Shown in pieces: positions 15,166-25,336 of a DNA stretch of 64,000 nt. Numbering within the stretch: position 1 is the first letter of the stretch; every line of letters begins with the position of its first letter. The translations under genes were made by a program, and so were the position numbers. The notes under the pieces are model-generated. The model searched no databases, had not been told where the DNA came from, and worked only from the letters and a program-made list of their open reading frames with translations. Origin of the DNA: Lutispora saccharofermentans (GTDB taxonomy: Bacteria; Bacillota; Clostridia; Lutisporales; Lutisporaceae); assembly GCF_024363565.1 (NCBI RefSeq), contig NZ_JAJEKE010000001.1, forward strand, positions 1 to 64,000. The letters run 5' to 3'.

Positions 15166-17274
15166 CTATTTATTTTCAGAAGATGGGCTTTTTTCTTCGT
15201 CATCAGTTATTGCATCTTTGCGTGAAAGGTTTATTCTGCCTTGCTTATCTATTTCAGTGACCTTTACAAGTATTTCGTCACCTACACTTACAACATCCTC
15301 TACCTTTTCTACCCGCTTTTTATCCAGCTTAGAGATATGAACTAATCCTTCCTTGCCCGGAAGTATTTCAACAAAAGCTCCGAATGTCATTATTCTTACG
15401 ACTTTGCCTAAATATATTTCACCTTCTGTGACTTCTTTTGTTAAGCCTTCAATTATCTTTAACGCCATCTGGCCATCCTTGGCATCGATTGCGGATATAT
15501 AGACCTTGCCATCATCTTCAATGTCTATTTTGACATTTGTTTCAGCAATGATTTTGTTGATCGTCTTTCCTCCAGGTCCAATTATATCTCTGATCTTATC
15601 AGGATCGACTCTGGTGATGATTATTTTAGGCGCATAGGGTGACAATTCAGGTCTTGGTGTGCTGATCACACTAATCATTTTGTCTAATATAAACAGCCTT
15701 CCTAACCTGGCCTGTTCAAGTGCTTTTTCCAGGATAGACCTATCTATGCCTGCAATTTTTATATCCATTTGTATAGCAGTAATGCCATCCTTTGTTCCGG
15801 CAACTTTAAAGTCCATATCTCCAAGAAAATCTTCCAGCCCTTGAATGTCAGTCAAAATTGATACTTCTTCATCTTCTTTTATCAAGCCCATGGCTACGCC
15901 TGCGACAGGCTTCTTAATGGGCACTCCTGCATCCAAAAGCGCCAAAGTGCTTCCGCATACGCTTGCTTGGGAGGTCGAGCCGTTTGAGCTCAATACTTCA
16001 GATACCAACCTTATGGTATAAGGGAAGTCATCGATAGAGGGAATCATTGGTTCCAATGCTCTTTCAGCCAAAGCACCATGACCTATCTCTCTCCTTCCCG
16101 GCCCCCTCAAAAATCTGGTTTCGCCAACACTAAAGGGAGGGAAGTTATAATGGTGCATGTATCTTTTGGACTCTTCGTCACCAAGACCGTCTAAAACCTG
16201 TACATCTCCTAAAGCTCCTAAGGTGGCAACTGTTAATACCTGAGTCTGACCTCTTGTAAAAAGGCCTGAGCCATGAACTCTGGGCAATATTCCTACTTCT
16301 ACTGATATAGGTCTGATTTCATCCAATTTCCTATCATCAGGTCGTACTTTATGGTTTACGATAAGGTTTCGGACCTGCTCTTTGGTTATATTGTATAGAA
16401 CAGCTTCAACATCTTTTATATTTTCCTCATATTTCTCGGCAAAATATAAAAGAGTATCTTCGTTCACCTCATCCATATTTGTTTGTCTTTCCTGTTTATC
16501 GACGGTCCTGATAGCATCCAGCATTTTTTCTTCAGCGAATTCCCTTACTTCCTTTTCCAGTTCTTCATCAATAGTTGCGAGAATTACCTCTTTCTTTTCT
16601 TTTCCTACCTTGACGACAATCTCTTCAATAAACGCTACTATTTTTTTAATATTGTCATGAGCGAACATAATAGCTTCCAGCATAACATCTTCAGGGACTT
16701 CATTACAGCCTGCCTCCACCATCATAACTGCATCCTTGGTTCCAGAAACGACCAGATGCATATCACTCTTTTCCCTCTGCTCGGCAGTAGGATTCAAAAT
16801 AAATTTGCCGTCTATCAGCCCAACCAATACCGAACCCGTAGGTCCCATAAATGGGATGGTAGAGATTGACAATGCGGCGGATGAACCTATCATCGCTGCA
16901 ATTTCCGGCAAATTATCCTGGTCTACGGATAAAACAGTTGCTATTACCTGAACGTCATTTCTATACCCCTTGGGGAATAAAGGCCTGATCGGTCTGTCAA
17001 TCAATCTTGAGGATAAAACTGCTTTTTCTGTAGGTTTGCCCTCTCTCTTTATGAATCCTCCGGGTATTTTGCCTACGGCATATAGTCTTTCTTCATAGTC
17101 TACACTTAAAGGGAAAAAATCAATTCCTTCTTTTGGCTTATCAGAGGCGCATGCAGTTACAAGCACCATAGTATCACCGTATCTTACAACCACCGCTCCG
17201 TCAGCCAGCTGGGCAACTCTGCCAATTTCTATGGACAGATTTCTGCCTCCCAGCTCCATATTGAATGTTTCCAA
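15166..17274 (-). CDS. pnp: Polyribonucleotide nucleotidyltransferase
   Basis: PNPase, a phosphorolytic 3'-5' exoribonuclease of the RNA degradation machinery, 702 aa. It has two RNase PH domains (N-terminal [20 protein letters not shown]; second with [20 protein letters not shown] and [12 protein letters not shown]), then a KH domain ([16 protein letters not shown]) and an S1 domain ([20 protein letters not shown]). A reading frame begins with ATG at 17292, but AAAGGAGGT lies inside it, and the TTG at 17274 is correctly spaced, so translation most likely starts at TTG with ETFNMELGG. The gene follows rpsO and its terminator, the usual order; the ylxY-like gene is downstream. Confidence 0.96.
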   Translation of the reverse strand: METFNMELGGRNLSIEIGRVAQLADGAVVVRYGDTMVLVTACASDKPKEGIDFFPLSVDYEERLYAVGKIPGGFIKREGKPTEKAVLSSRLIDRPIRPLFPKGYRNDVQVIATVLSVDQDNLPEIAAMIGSSAALSISTIPFMGPTGSVLVGLIDGKFILNPTAEQREKSDMHLVVSGTKDAVMMVEAGCNEVPEDVMLEAIMFAHDNIKKIVAFIEEIVVKVGKEKKEVILATIDEELEKEVREFAEEKMLDAIRTVDKQERQTNMDEVNEDTLLYFAEKYEENIKDVEAVLYNITKEQVRNLIVNHKVRPDDRKLDEIRPISVEVGILPRVHGSGLFTRGQTQVLTVATLGALGDVQVLDGLGDEESKRYMHHYNFPPFSVGETRFLRGPGRREIGHGALAERALEPMIPSIDDFPYTIRLVSEVLSSNGSTSQASVCGSTLALLDAGVPIKKPVAGVAMGLIKEDEEVSILTDIQGLEDFLGDMDFKVAGTKDGITAIQMDIKIAGIDRSILEKALEQARLGRLFILDKMISVISTPRPELSPYAPKIIITRVDPDKIRDIIGPGGKTINKIIAETNVKIDIEDDGKVYISAIDAKDGQMALKIIEGLTKEVTEGEIYLGKVVRIMTFGAFVEILPGKEGLVHISKLDKKRVEKVEDVVSVGDEILVKVTEIDKQGRINLSRKDAITDDEEKSPSSENK

Positions 17275-17340
17275 TTTATTACCTCCTTTCATGAAATGAA
17301 TACTTCTATATGTAATGTATTATTTCCTTCTTTAGATTTT

Positions 17341-17378
17341 AAAAACACAAATAATGAGCGGATTTACCGCTCATTATT
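17341..17378 (-). terminator. Intrinsic terminator after rpsO
   Basis: A 13-bp stem (AAATAATGAGCGG with CCGCTCATTATTT, 17348-17378), 5-nt loop, followed by GTGTTTTT on the minus strand. Partial read-through into pnp is common in this arrangement. Confidence 0.8.
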
Positions 17379-17394
17379 TAAGAACTAACAAATG

Positions 17395-17664
17395 CTATCT
17401 TCTTATATCAAGCTTACCGATTATAGTCCTGTACCTCTCAATATCCTTAGACATTAAATAATTGAGCAAGCCTCTTCTTTGACCTACCATCTTTAGAAGT
17501 CCTCTTCTTGAGTGGTGATCCTTTTTGTTTACCTTTAAATGCTCATTTAGTGTATTTATTCTTTCGGTAAGCAAAGCGATCTGAACCTCCGGAGATCCTG
17601 TATCTCCATCTTTTAGCTGATACTTCTTTATTATATCATCTTTAAGCTCTTTTGATAATGCCAT
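17395..17664 (-). CDS. rpsO: 30S ribosomal protein S15
   Basis: S15, 89 aa, a primary binder of the 16S rRNA central domain. The sequence matches the family throughout: [20 protein letters not shown], then [19 protein letters not shown] and [13 protein letters not shown] at 17664 with SD AGGAGGTG. Own promoter (17754-17782) and a folded leader suggest autogenous control. pnp lies downstream. Confidence 0.98.
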   Translation of the reverse strand: MALSKELKDDIIKKYQLKDGDTGSPEVQIALLTERINTLNEHLKVNKKDHHSRRGLLKMVGQRRGLLNYLMSKDIERYRTIIGKLDIRR

Positions 17665-17687
17665 ATTTTCACCTCCTATATTTTACG

Positions 17688-17734
17688 CCATTTGCTAAGC
17701 ACACCGTTGGTGAATCGGAACACCTGGCAAATGG
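17688..17734 (-). promoter_or_regulatory. Probable S15 leader RNA structure
   Basis: In the rpsO leader, CCATTTGC pairs with GCAAATGG (17727-17734 and 17688-17695), enclosing a GGTG/CACC hairpin and a GGTGTGC arm. The SD follows after about 12 nt. S15-binding leaders of several unrelated folds are known upstream of rpsO in bacteria, so a role in S15 feedback is likely but inferred. Confidence 0.55.
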
Positions 17735-17753
17735 TCTAATCTTTAACACATAA

Positions 17754-17782
17754 ATTTTATCACAGCTATCGCCGTATGTAAA
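17754..17782 (-). promoter_or_regulatory. Sigma-A promoter of rpsO
   Basis: TTTACA and TAAAAT with 17-nt spacing on the minus strand, starting 14 nt after the ribF stop codon. Confidence 0.7.
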
Positions 17783-17795
17783 GAGAATTTCATCA

Positions 17796-18707
17796 TTACA
17801 GCTCCAGCCTGTTCTTTATGTCATCCATAATTTGAGCTTTTAATTCTGTTGTACTGCCAAAAGCCCTTTCTTCTCTCTTCCTTTTTAAGAATACTACTTC
17901 TATTTTACTTCCATATAAATCTCCGTGGAAATCAATAATATGTGTTTCTATGTTTACACCTTTGCCGTTAAAAGTAGGGTTGGATCCGATATTGGTCACA
18001 CTCTTATATGTCCTATTATCAACAATAGTATCAGTCAAATATACGCCTGATTTAGGAAGCACCATATCATGATTGACCTCTAGATTTGCTGTTCTGATGC
18101 CTATTTTCTCTCCATTCTTCCTGCCATGTATTACATTGCCGTCGATACTGAAATGGCGGCCAAGATAATCCTTTACATCATCCACAATGCCGTTTTTTAT
18201 CCGTTCTCTAATAAGACTGCTGGAAACTACATCTCCTTTTACAGTTACAGCATCTACTATAAACACCTCAAATCCATAGCGTTTCCCATACTCTTTCAAA
18301 CTGTCTGCATTTCCGTACTTTTTTTGGCCAAAGCTGAAGTTATATCCGGCAACAGCACATTTGACATGAAATTCAGATACCAAAATATTTTTTATAAATG
18401 CTTCCGCATCCATTTTCATTACATTTTGAAATCTTTCGAAATAAACAGCGTCAAGACCTAAGCTCTTCATTACCTCAACTCTTCGACCGTTTTCAGTAAT
18501 CATTTCAGGAGAGTAATCAGGTACCAGTATTTTTTTCGGATGCTCAAGAAAGGTATAAACCATGCTTTTGCAATCTAATTCATTGCTTTTATTTGCTACG
18601 GTTTCAATCAGTTTTTGATGTCCTAAATGCACTCCGTCGAAACTGCCGAGAGCTATACAATATGGAGCATTTTCTCTTGCTTTTTTATAATCTGTATAAA
18701 CTAACAT
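17796..18707 (-). CDS. ribF: Bifunctional riboflavin kinase / FAD synthetase
   Basis: Makes FMN from riboflavin and FAD from FMN. About 303 aa. The N-terminal FAD synthetase (nucleotidyltransferase) half shows GSFDGVHLGHQKLI and a later VSSSLIRERIKNG. The C-terminal riboflavin kinase half shows HGRKNGEKIGIRTANLE, GVYLTDTIV and ETHIIDFHGDLYGSKIEVVFL. Two in-frame ATGs occur; the SD AGAGGAG abuts the first (18713), so the second (18707) with normal spacing is chosen. It is the last gene of the rimP-nusA-infB operon. No FMN riboswitch is present. Confidence 0.95.
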   Translation of the reverse strand: MLVYTDYKKARENAPYCIALGSFDGVHLGHQKLIETVANKSNELDCKSMVYTFLEHPKKILVPDYSPEMITENGRRVEVMKSLGLDAVYFERFQNVMKMDAEAFIKNILVSEFHVKCAVAGYNFSFGQKKYGNADSLKEYGKRYGFEVFIVDAVTVKGDVVSSSLIRERIKNGIVDDVKDYLGRHFSIDGNVIHGRKNGEKIGIRTANLEVNHDMVLPKSGVYLTDTIVDNRTYKSVTNIGSNPTFNGKGVNIETHIIDFHGDLYGSKIEVVFLKRKREERAFGSTTELKAQIMDDIKNRLEL

Positions 18708-18723
18708 GCACATCTCCTCTTAG

Positions 18724-19635
18724 TTAGGTAAATAAGGTTTTGATTTTAATAAAATTTCTATCATTAGTATCATCATGTGCTATTATGCCCAGAGCAATAA
18801 ACTTACCCTCTATATATAACCTGATCATAGATCCGGCTTTGTATATATCAATATCATCTTCTACTCCTGCAGAGAATATCGGATTACCGTTTATCGCAGA
18901 TTTCTCCGCTGACTTCTTGATAGTAATTTTGTTTAAATCAGAAAAAAGGAAGTCAGGTGCGCACAGCAAATTCTGAAAGGCATTGTTATTCGCTGCAAGC
19001 TGGATGTCTTCAAGTGTGACGGAATCTTCTATGCAAAACGGCGATGATTCTAGCCTTATCAGTTGTGCCATATGGGCTCCATAGCCTGATTTTTCTCCAA
19101 TATCATTGCACAAGGTTCTAATATAAGTTCCTTTTGAACAAGACACATCTAATATAAACTCATCCCTGTCTGTTTTATCAACAAGACTGATATCGAATAT
19201 TTCTATTGGCCTGCTTTTTACCTCTACCGTCTCGCCTTCCAAAGCGTATTGGTACAACTTTTTGCCTTTATATTTTATAGCAGAATACATAGGGGGAGTT
19301 TGCAGAATTTTGCCTTTAAAGCCGTCAATCAATCCGTTTACAGTCATCACATCTATATCCGGCACGGATACTTGCTCAATTATTTTGCCATATTTATCTT
19401 GAGTTTCTGTAGTGATGCCAAATTTGATACTTGTCCGATATTTCTTATTTCTTTCGGAAAGATATTGGACAACTTTTGTTGATTTACCGATGCAAATAGG
19501 TAAAACTCCCGCCGCCTCCGGATCCAAAGTTCCCGTGTGGCCAACTTTTTTAATCCCTGTTACTCTTCTAATAAAATAAACCACATCATGAGAAGTCATC
19601 CCTGGGGGTTTAAGAACATTAATAATGCCATTCAT
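18724..19635 (-). CDS. truB: tRNA pseudouridine(55) synthase TruB
   Basis: Converts U55 to pseudouridine in the T-arm of tRNAs. Length 303 aa. Catalytic aspartate is Asp38 in GHTGTLDPEAAGVLP. Also seen are LQTPPMYSAIKYKGKKLYQYA and a VSCSKGTYIRTLCNDIG motif. A C-terminal PUA-like extension follows residue 235. ATG at 19635, 2 nt after nrnA stops, with SD GGTGGTG. Standard place between rbfA/nrnA and ribF. Confidence 0.97.
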   Translation of the reverse strand: MNGIINVLKPPGMTSHDVVYFIRRVTGIKKVGHTGTLDPEAAGVLPICIGKSTKVVQYLSERNKKYRTSIKFGITTETQDKYGKIIEQVSVPDIDVMTVNGLIDGFKGKILQTPPMYSAIKYKGKKLYQYALEGETVEVKSRPIEIFDISLVDKTDRDEFILDVSCSKGTYIRTLCNDIGEKSGYGAHMAQLIRLESSPFCIEDSVTLEDIQLAANNNAFQNLLCAPDFLFSDLNKITIKKSAEKSAINGNPIFSAGVEDDIDIYKAGSMIRLYIEGKFIALGIIAHDDTNDRNFIKIKTLFT

Positions 19636-19637
19636 AT

Positions 19638-20597
19638 CTACACCACCGAAAAGGCTTTTATCACCGATTCAATAACTTTTTCTTTTATGTTTTCCACCGC
19701 TCCGGCGACTGTAGCGCCTGCTGCTCTTTTGTGTCCGCCGCCGCCAAATTCCTGAGCGATCTCGCTTACATTTATGAAATCCTTTGATCTAAAACCGATT
19801 TTCACCCTGCCATCCTCAGCCTCTTTGAATAATAAAGCCACTTCTACTCCATTTATATCCCTTGCAAAATTTATAATCCCATCTGCATCTTCGTCTTTTG
19901 CTCCAATTAATTGAAAAACTTCTTTTCTGATGATCATAGAGGCAATCTTGCTTTGAAAATGAAATTCTAAGCTGTTGATTGCTTCACCTATAAGCCTCAT
20001 TTTAGGCTTTGAATTGTTTTGATATATGGCTCTGTACAGCTTCCAAGGCTCAGCACCGTACCTTACCAGGTCTGCCGCTATTTCATGTGTTAAATCGGTA
20101 GTATTGCTATATTGAAATTGACCCGTATCAGTAACAATACCGGTATATATACATTCACATATATCCTTGTCCAAAGCAATCTCAAGCCGGTTGATGAGCC
20201 TATATATTATTTCACCGGTTGCAGCCGCATTTGTATCAACAATGTTATAAAGACCGAAATTGGAGTTGCTCAAATGATGATCTATATTGATCACCTTTGT
20301 CCCTTCCAGATACCTTGAACTTCTGCCAAGCCTTCCTGCATCACCGCAGTCCAATACAATCACCAGATCAAATTTATGATCATTATCGGGCTTTTCAATT
20401 TTTTTAGAGCCTTTAAGAAATTTATAGACTTCGGGCACATCATCATCCAATATGAACACCGCATTTTTGCCTATTTTGCTAAGGGCATTGTATAATGCAA
20501 GGGAAGAGCCTATATTGTCTCCATCAGGCATTATGTGGGATAGTATCGCAATATTTCTGCTATCCCCAATAAGCTTTATTACTGCAGGATTTATCAA
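19638..20597 (-). CDS. nrnA: DHH-family oligoribonuclease / pAp phosphatase
   Basis: NrnA-type DHH/DHHA1 phosphoesterase (319 aa), degrading very short RNAs and 3'-phosphoadenosine 5'-phosphate. Metal-binding motifs are SHIMPDGDNIGS (N-terminus), VLDCGD and NIDHHLSNSNFG with the DHH triad. The DHHA1 substrate-binding motif GGGGHKRAAG is near the C-terminus. Start is TTG at 20597 with SD AGGAGAG. It lies 2 nt after rbfA, in the common Firmicute rbfA-nrnA-truB order. Confidence 0.93.
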   Translation of the reverse strand: MINPAVIKLIGDSRNIAILSHIMPDGDNIGSSLALYNALSKIGKNAVFILDDDVPEVYKFLKGSKKIEKPDNDHKFDLVIVLDCGDAGRLGRSSRYLEGTKVINIDHHLSNSNFGLYNIVDTNAAATGEIIYRLINRLEIALDKDICECIYTGIVTDTGQFQYSNTTDLTHEIAADLVRYGAEPWKLYRAIYQNNSKPKMRLIGEAINSLEFHFQSKIASMIIRKEVFQLIGAKDEDADGIINFARDINGVEVALLFKEAEDGRVKIGFRSKDFINVSEIAQEFGGGGHKRAAGATVAGAVENIKEKVIESVIKAFSVV

Positions 20598-20599
20598 CT

Positions 20600-20959
20600 C
20601 TACTCTCCTTCTTCCTTCTTATTAATCTCATTAAGAATTTGAGCTATTCTAGCCCCATGCTCTATAGATTCATCCAAAGCAAAATGTATCTCAGGCAGAT
20701 ATCTTATCTTTATCGCATCACCCAATTTCTTTCTTATAAAGCCGCTTGCATTTTTTAATCCCTTTAGGGTGTTTTCCTTCTCCTCATTATTTCCAAATAT
20801 GCTTACATATACTTTAGCGTATTTTAAATCAGGAGTGGTTTCCACGGAAACAATACTGCACATGGCTGAAATTCTAGGGTCCTTGAGCTCATTCATAATA
20901 ATACGGCTTATTTCCTTTTTCAGTTCCTCGGAAATTCGATTTAATCTTTGCACAGACAT
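20600..20959 (-). CDS. rbfA: Ribosome-binding factor A
   Basis: RbfA, 119 aa, a single KH-like domain that assists maturation of the 16S rRNA 5' end on the 30S subunit. Family features: RISEELKKEISRIIMNELKDPRI at the N-terminus, DLKYAKVYVSIFGN in the centre, and RYLPEIHFALDESIEHGARI near the end. ATG at 20959 with SD AGGTGATT. It follows infB closely. Confidence 0.95.
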   Translation of the reverse strand: MSVQRLNRISEELKKEISRIIMNELKDPRISAMCSIVSVETTPDLKYAKVYVSIFGNNEEKENTLKGLKNASGFIRKKLGDAIKIRYLPEIHFALDESIEHGARIAQILNEINKKEEGE

Positions 20960-20979
20960 ATATGAATCACCTGCTTTAT

Positions 20980-23169
20980 CTATTTTCTTGGCACAGCTTC
21001 CATTGTAAAGCTTTCTATGACATCGCCTTCTTTTATGTCATTAAACTTATCCAAGCTTATTCCGCACTCGAATCCAGTGTTTACTTCCTTGGCATCATCC
21101 TTAAATCTTTTTAGTGAAGAAATTTTACCTTCATGGATTACTACTCCATCCCTTACTACCCTGACTTCATTATTCCTGTTTATTTTTCCGTCAGTTACAT
21201 AACAGCCTGCTATGGTTCCTATGCTTGACGCCTTAAAAATTGCTCTGACTTCGGCGTGTCCCAGTACAACTTCCTTGTATTCAGGCTCTAGCATTCCTTT
21301 CATAGCAGATTCTATATCTTCGATAGCATCATATATAACCCTGTAAAGCCTTATATCAACTTTGTCTTTCTCAGATAAAGTAACTGCAGCGGCTTGAGGC
21401 CTTACATTGAAGCCGATGATTATTGCATTAGAAGCGGAAGCAAACATTACATCTGTCTCCGTAATGGCTCCAACTCCACCATGTATAGCCTTTATTTTGA
21501 CTTCGTCATTGCTCAATCTTTCCAAGGACTGTTTCAAAGCTTCCACAGAACCTTGAACATCTGCCTTTACTATAAGATTAAGCTCCTTGACCTTACCTGC
21601 CTGGATTTGGCTGAATAAGTCATCCAAAGAGATCCTCTGGTTGCTTTGCAAATGCTCCTGTCTATATTTTTCTTTTCTCTTATCTGATATTTGCCTTGCT
21701 ACTTTCTCATCAGCAACTATTATAAATATGTCACCTGCATCAGGCACTTCCGATAAGCCGGTTATTTCCACAGGTGTTGACGGCCCGGCCTTTTTTACTG
21801 CCTTGCCCTTGTCATCGGTCATAGTTCTTACTTTACCGTAAGTAGTGCCCACTATGAAGAAGTCACCAACATTTAGCGTACCATTTTGCACAAGAACTGT
21901 GGCAATTGGGCCTCTGCTTTTATCCAGTTTTGCCTCTATAACTGTTCCCTTTGCTTTTCTATTGGGGTTAGCTTTTAGCTCTTGCATTTCTGCAACCAAT
22001 AAAACCATCTCTAAAAGATTTTCTATCCCTATTTTCTTTTTTGCAGAAACAGGAACACAGATTGTATCTCCACCCCAGTCTTCTGCTAGCAGGCCGTGTT
22101 CAGTAAGTTCCTGTTTCACTCGGTCTGGGTTTGCTCCTGGTTTATCGATTTTATTTATGGCTACTATGATTGTTACGTTGGCAGCCTTAGCATGGTTTAT
22201 AGCTTCGATTGTTTGGGGCATGACCCCATCATCCGCCGCAACCACTAATATAGCAATATCCGTGACCTTAGCTCCTCTGGCTCTCATAGCTGTAAAAGCT
22301 TCATGGCCTGGTGTATCCAAGAAAGCTATCTTTTTACCTTCGATATTTACAGTATAGGCACCGATATGCTGTGTGATACCTCCTGCCTCAGTGGCTATTA
22401 CATTAGTCTGTCTTACAGCATCTAGTAGAGAGGTTTTCCCATGATCTACATGACCCATTATAGTCACGACAGGCGGTCTAGGCTTTAAGTCTTCTTCTTT
22501 ATCTTCAGTATCATTTAAAAGCAGTTCTTCATCATCTTTATCCACGGCCTTTTCTATGGAGATTCCAAATTCACCGGCTATAAGAGCAGCTGTATCGTAA
22601 TCTAATTCTTGATTTATTGTGGCTACAATTCCAAGAAGCAATAATTTTTTAATTATCTCAGCAACAGTTTTACCTGTTTTTTCGCTTAAATCTTTAACGG
22701 ATATACTATTTCCTACCTTTATGGGTTTTTTAGGTCCTGAAGGCTCTTCTTTAACAGGTTGGGATGGCATTGGCCTTCCCCTTTTTCTATCGTTTCTAAA
22801 ATTGCCTCTTTTCACTGGTTTATCAGGTTTTTTAGCAGGCACTGCTTTTTTAATCTTTTTTGATTCTTCTTTTTTATTGAAATCACCATCGTAATCTTCA
22901 ATAGCAGTATCCTTGTTCTGCTCCTTGGATATTAAAGAAGATTTATTTAATGCTGTTTTTTGTTTGTTATCAACCGTCACATTCACTTTGTTATCAGTTT
23001 TTTTGTCGTTTTTCTTAATAAATAATTCTCTAATAGCTTTTTCCTCATCGCTTTCTATATTACTCATATGATTGTTAATATTAATATTTGCTTCTCTTGC
23101 TTTGTTTATTAGCTCTTTACTCGATAATCCCAATTCCTTGGCTAATTCGTACAATCTTTTCTTACTCAA
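20980..23169 (-). CDS. infB: Translation initiation factor IF-2
   Basis: GTPase that places initiator tRNA on the ribosome, about 729 aa. The N-terminus has the IF2-N helix ([13 protein letters not shown]), then a lysine-rich linker, a second IF2-N domain ([22 protein letters not shown]) and the G domain with G1 GHVDHGKTS (about residue 240), DTPGHEAF and NKIDKPGAN. Domains II-IV follow. A GTG at 23178 opens the frame, but GGGGGTGA acts as SD for the TTG at 23169, which gives the family-typical (M)[12 protein letters not shown] start. The linker is rather short, normal for Clostridia. Confidence 0.97.
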   Translation of the reverse strand: MSKKRLYELAKELGLSSKELINKAREANININNHMSNIESDEEKAIRELFIKKNDKKTDNKVNVTVDNKQKTALNKSSLISKEQNKDTAIEDYDGDFNKKEESKKIKKAVPAKKPDKPVKRGNFRNDRKRGRPMPSQPVKEEPSGPKKPIKVGNSISVKDLSEKTGKTVAEIIKKLLLLGIVATINQELDYDTAALIAGEFGISIEKAVDKDDEELLLNDTEDKEEDLKPRPPVVTIMGHVDHGKTSLLDAVRQTNVIATEAGGITQHIGAYTVNIEGKKIAFLDTPGHEAFTAMRARGAKVTDIAILVVAADDGVMPQTIEAINHAKAANVTIIVAINKIDKPGANPDRVKQELTEHGLLAEDWGGDTICVPVSAKKKIGIENLLEMVLLVAEMQELKANPNRKAKGTVIEAKLDKSRGPIATVLVQNGTLNVGDFFIVGTTYGKVRTMTDDKGKAVKKAGPSTPVEITGLSEVPDAGDIFIIVADEKVARQISDKRKEKYRQEHLQSNQRISLDDLFSQIQAGKVKELNLIVKADVQGSVEALKQSLERLSNDEVKIKAIHGGVGAITETDVMFASASNAIIIGFNVRPQAAAVTLSEKDKVDIRLYRVIYDAIEDIESAMKGMLEPEYKEVVLGHAEVRAIFKASSIGTIAGCYVTDGKINRNNEVRVVRDGVVIHEGKISSLKRFKDDAKEVNTGFECGISLDKFNDIKEGDVIESFTMEAVPRK

Positions 23170-23195
23170 ACAGTTCACCCCCAGCTATATTATTA

Positions 23196-23507
23196 CTAAT
23201 CCTTATTCAGCAGGCTAATTAAGTAATCTGAAAATCCCTTGTCTGTTATACCGGCTATAGATCTGATTTTTTGACCTAAACTTGTGCTTAGTTCCTCTTT
23301 GGTCATATAAATAAAATATGGAATATGGTAATAAACTGCAGAATTAATAAACCGCTTTTTTGTATTCTCGGAAGCATCCTCCGCTATTATCAGGAGTTTG
23401 ATATTATTCTTCTTTAAGGCGAATCTCACCGGATCTTCGCCAGAAATAACTCTGCCTGCTTTATATGCCATCCCTATCATTGATTGTACTTTTTTACGGT
23501 TTTCCAT
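23196..23507 (-). CDS. ylxQ: YlxQ, L7Ae-family RNA-binding protein
   Basis: Small L7Ae/L30e/S12e/Gadd45-fold protein of 103 aa. Recognisable segments are GMAYKAGRVISGEDPVRFAL, KLLIIAEDASENTKKRF and a C-terminal GFSDYLISLL. Homologues bind kink-turn RNA; the physiological target of YlxQ is not settled. The start overlaps ylxR by 14 nt. In the nusA-ylxR-ylxQ-infB block, as in Bacillus. Confidence 0.88.
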   Translation of the reverse strand: MENRKKVQSMIGMAYKAGRVISGEDPVRFALKKNNIKLLIIAEDASENTKKRFINSAVYYHIPYFIYMTKEELSTSLGQKIRSIAGITDKGFSDYLISLLNKD

Positions 23508-23769
23508 TCTCCTGTATCTGCTCCCTCAGAACATAAATTAATTCATCATTCATCTTTGTCTCCAATGCACTTTCTATCCGTTTTGTTTTTATCGCACTGT
23601 CCAGGCATTCTATGTTAGGGCATATATAGCAGCCCCGCCCTGATGCTTTCCCCTTCAGATCCATATTTATATTTCCTTCCGGGCTTCTAACTATACGAAT
23701 CATCTCTTTCTTTGGCTTCATCTCGTTGCAGCCTAAGCATTTTCTCATAGGAATTTTCTTTTTCAGCAT
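23494..23769 (-). CDS. rnpM: YlxR / RnpM RNase P modulator
   Basis: A YlxR-fold protein of about 91 aa, with a cysteine pattern CLGC near the N-terminus (MRKCLGCNEMKPKKEMIRIV) and GRGCYICPNIECLD. In Bacillus, the homologue binds RNase P RNA and modulates its activity; the name rnpM comes from that work. The frame opens at a TTG (23787), but AGAGGTGATTTA precedes the ATG at 23769, which is chosen. It overlaps the start of ylxQ. Confidence 0.9.
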   Translation of the reverse strand: MLKKKIPMRKCLGCNEMKPKKEMIRIVRSPEGNINMDLKGKASGRGCYICPNIECLDSAIKTKRIESALETKMNDELIYVLREQIQENGKP

Positions 23770-23799
23770 TAAATCACCTCTATTCAATTATTGAACGGG

Positions 23800-24843
23800 T
23801 TAGTTCAGTGATAAGGCTTGTGATTCACTTTTAATATCAATCTTACAGCCAGTAAGCTTTGCAGCCAGCCTTGCATTCTGCCCCTCTTTGCCAATGGCCA
23901 AAGAAAGCTGTGAATCGCTTACAACAACATTAGCCGTATTCTCTTCTTTATTAATGCTCACTTTTATAACCTTAGCAGGGCTTAATGCGCTGGCTACAAA
24001 AATGGTTAAATCATTGCTCCATTCAATTATGTCTATCTTTTCTCCTCTAAGCTCATCCACTATCACTTGTACGCGCTGACCTCTTTGACCCACACAAGCT
24101 CCGACAGCATCAATGTTTTCATCATGAGAAAATACTGCCATCTTAGTTCTCGATCCAGCTTCTCTCGATATGCTTTTTATCTCTACTATACCATCCTTTA
24201 TTTCCGGAACCTCCAATTCAAACAATCTCTTCACCAGTCCCGGATGGGTTCTGGAAAGCATAACCTGCGGCCCCTTGGTGGTCTTTTTCACCTCGACCAC
24301 ATAAGTTTTCAATCTGTCCCCTAAATTATATGCTTCACCAGGTGTTTGCTCGTTTGGTCCTAGTACGGCTTCAGTTTTTCCTAAATCAATAAAAACATTG
24401 TTTTTTTCTTTTCTTTGAACCAATCCATTCACAATCTCGTCTTCTTTATTGATGAATTCTTCATAAACATTGCTTCGTTCAGCCTCTCTTATCCTTTGTA
24501 CAACTACTTGCTTGGCAGTCTGAGCAGCTATCCTTCCAAAATTTTTTGGAGTAACTTTAATCTCAATAATATCACCAATCTCATAATTCCTATTTATACT
24601 TTTTGCATCTTCTATACTGATCTCTAAAAGTTCATCTTCCAGGGCTTCCACCACGGTTTTTTTAGCATACACTTCTACATCACCGGTTTCACGGCTTATA
24701 GCCACCTTTACGTTCTGGGATGTCCCGTAGTTTTTCTTATATGCAGTTACTAAAGCCGCATCAATGGCCTCAAACAGTATCTCTTGTTTTATACCCTTTT
24801 CCCTTGCAATTTGCTCAATCGCCTGGAGAAATTCCCCATTCAT
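23800..24843 (-). CDS. nusA: Transcription factor NusA
   Basis: NusA, 347 aa, the short Firmicute form lacking the C-terminal acidic repeats. An N-terminal RNA-polymerase-binding domain (ALVTAYKKNYG), then S1 (EDEIVNGLVQRKEKNNVFIDLGKTEAVL), KH1 (VGACVGQRGQRVQVIVDELRGEKIDIIEW) and KH2 (SLAIGKEGQNARLAAKLTG). It controls pausing, termination and antitermination. ATG at 24843 with SD AAGGAGGG; 13 nt after rimP. Confidence 0.97.
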   Translation of the reverse strand: MNGEFLQAIEQIAREKGIKQEILFEAIDAALVTAYKKNYGTSQNVKVAISRETGDVEVYAKKTVVEALEDELLEISIEDAKSINRNYEIGDIIEIKVTPKNFGRIAAQTAKQVVVQRIREAERSNVYEEFINKEDEIVNGLVQRKEKNNVFIDLGKTEAVLGPNEQTPGEAYNLGDRLKTYVVEVKKTTKGPQVMLSRTHPGLVKRLFELEVPEIKDGIVEIKSISREAGSRTKMAVFSHDENIDAVGACVGQRGQRVQVIVDELRGEKIDIIEWSNDLTIFVASALSPAKVIKVSINKEENTANVVVSDSQLSLAIGKEGQNARLAAKLTGCKIDIKSESQALSLN

Positions 24844-24855
24844 TTATTACCCTCC

Positions 24856-25314
24856 TTAAAACTTAATCAAAGGCTTCATAATCGCTATAATGTCTTTTTT
24901 AATTTCAATATTTTCCCCATTATAATCAAGAATAACTTTTTTTTCATCAAAATCTACTAATATGGCTTCGATCACTTTTTTCCCTTCATAGGGTTCGTAA
25001 AATTTTATTTCTAATTCCTTATTTAAATTCCGTTTATAATCCCTTTCTGTTTTAAGAGGCCTTTCAATGCCGGGAGAAGACACCTCGAATATGTAAGCAT
25101 GTTCAATAGGATCAACTTCATCCAGCATGTCACTTAGAGCTTCGCTTACCAGCTGACAGTCATCTACAGTAATTCCTCCGTCTTTGTCTATGAATAGCCT
25201 TAAGTACCACTGTCCACCTTCCTTCTTATACTCAATGTCAACAAACTCAAACTTGTATTTGTTTAAAATGGGCATGCTCAGATCATATAATATGTCTTCT
25301 ACTTTTCTCTTCAA
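24856..25314 (-). CDS. rimP: Ribosome maturation factor RimP
   Basis: A 152-aa protein acting in late 30S subunit assembly. Features: GGQWYLRLFIDKDGGITVDDCQLVSEALSDMLDE in the N-terminal half, YIFEVSSPGIERPL, and a C-terminal Sm-like barrel. The start is TTG at 25314 with SD GGGAGG. It heads the nusA/infB operon and is preceded by a folded leader and a strong promoter. Confidence 0.94.
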   Translation of the reverse strand: MKRKVEDILYDLSMPILNKYKFEFVDIEYKKEGGQWYLRLFIDKDGGITVDDCQLVSEALSDMLDEVDPIEHAYIFEVSSPGIERPLKTERDYKRNLNKELEIKFYEPYEGKKVIEAILVDFDEKKVILDYNGENIEIKKDIIAIMKPLIKF

Positions 25315-25336
25315 GGCAATTCCTCCCTATAGTTAG

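Noticed and set aside
18708-18723. Looked for an FMN riboswitch before ribF
   Set aside because: The gap to truB is a few bases; ribF is simply read from the upstream operon.
20980-23169. Long plus-strand frames opposite infB, polC, cheA and pnp
   Set aside because: They mirror codon structure of confident minus-strand genes, lack ribosome-binding sites, and their products are low-complexity or hydrophobic shadows.
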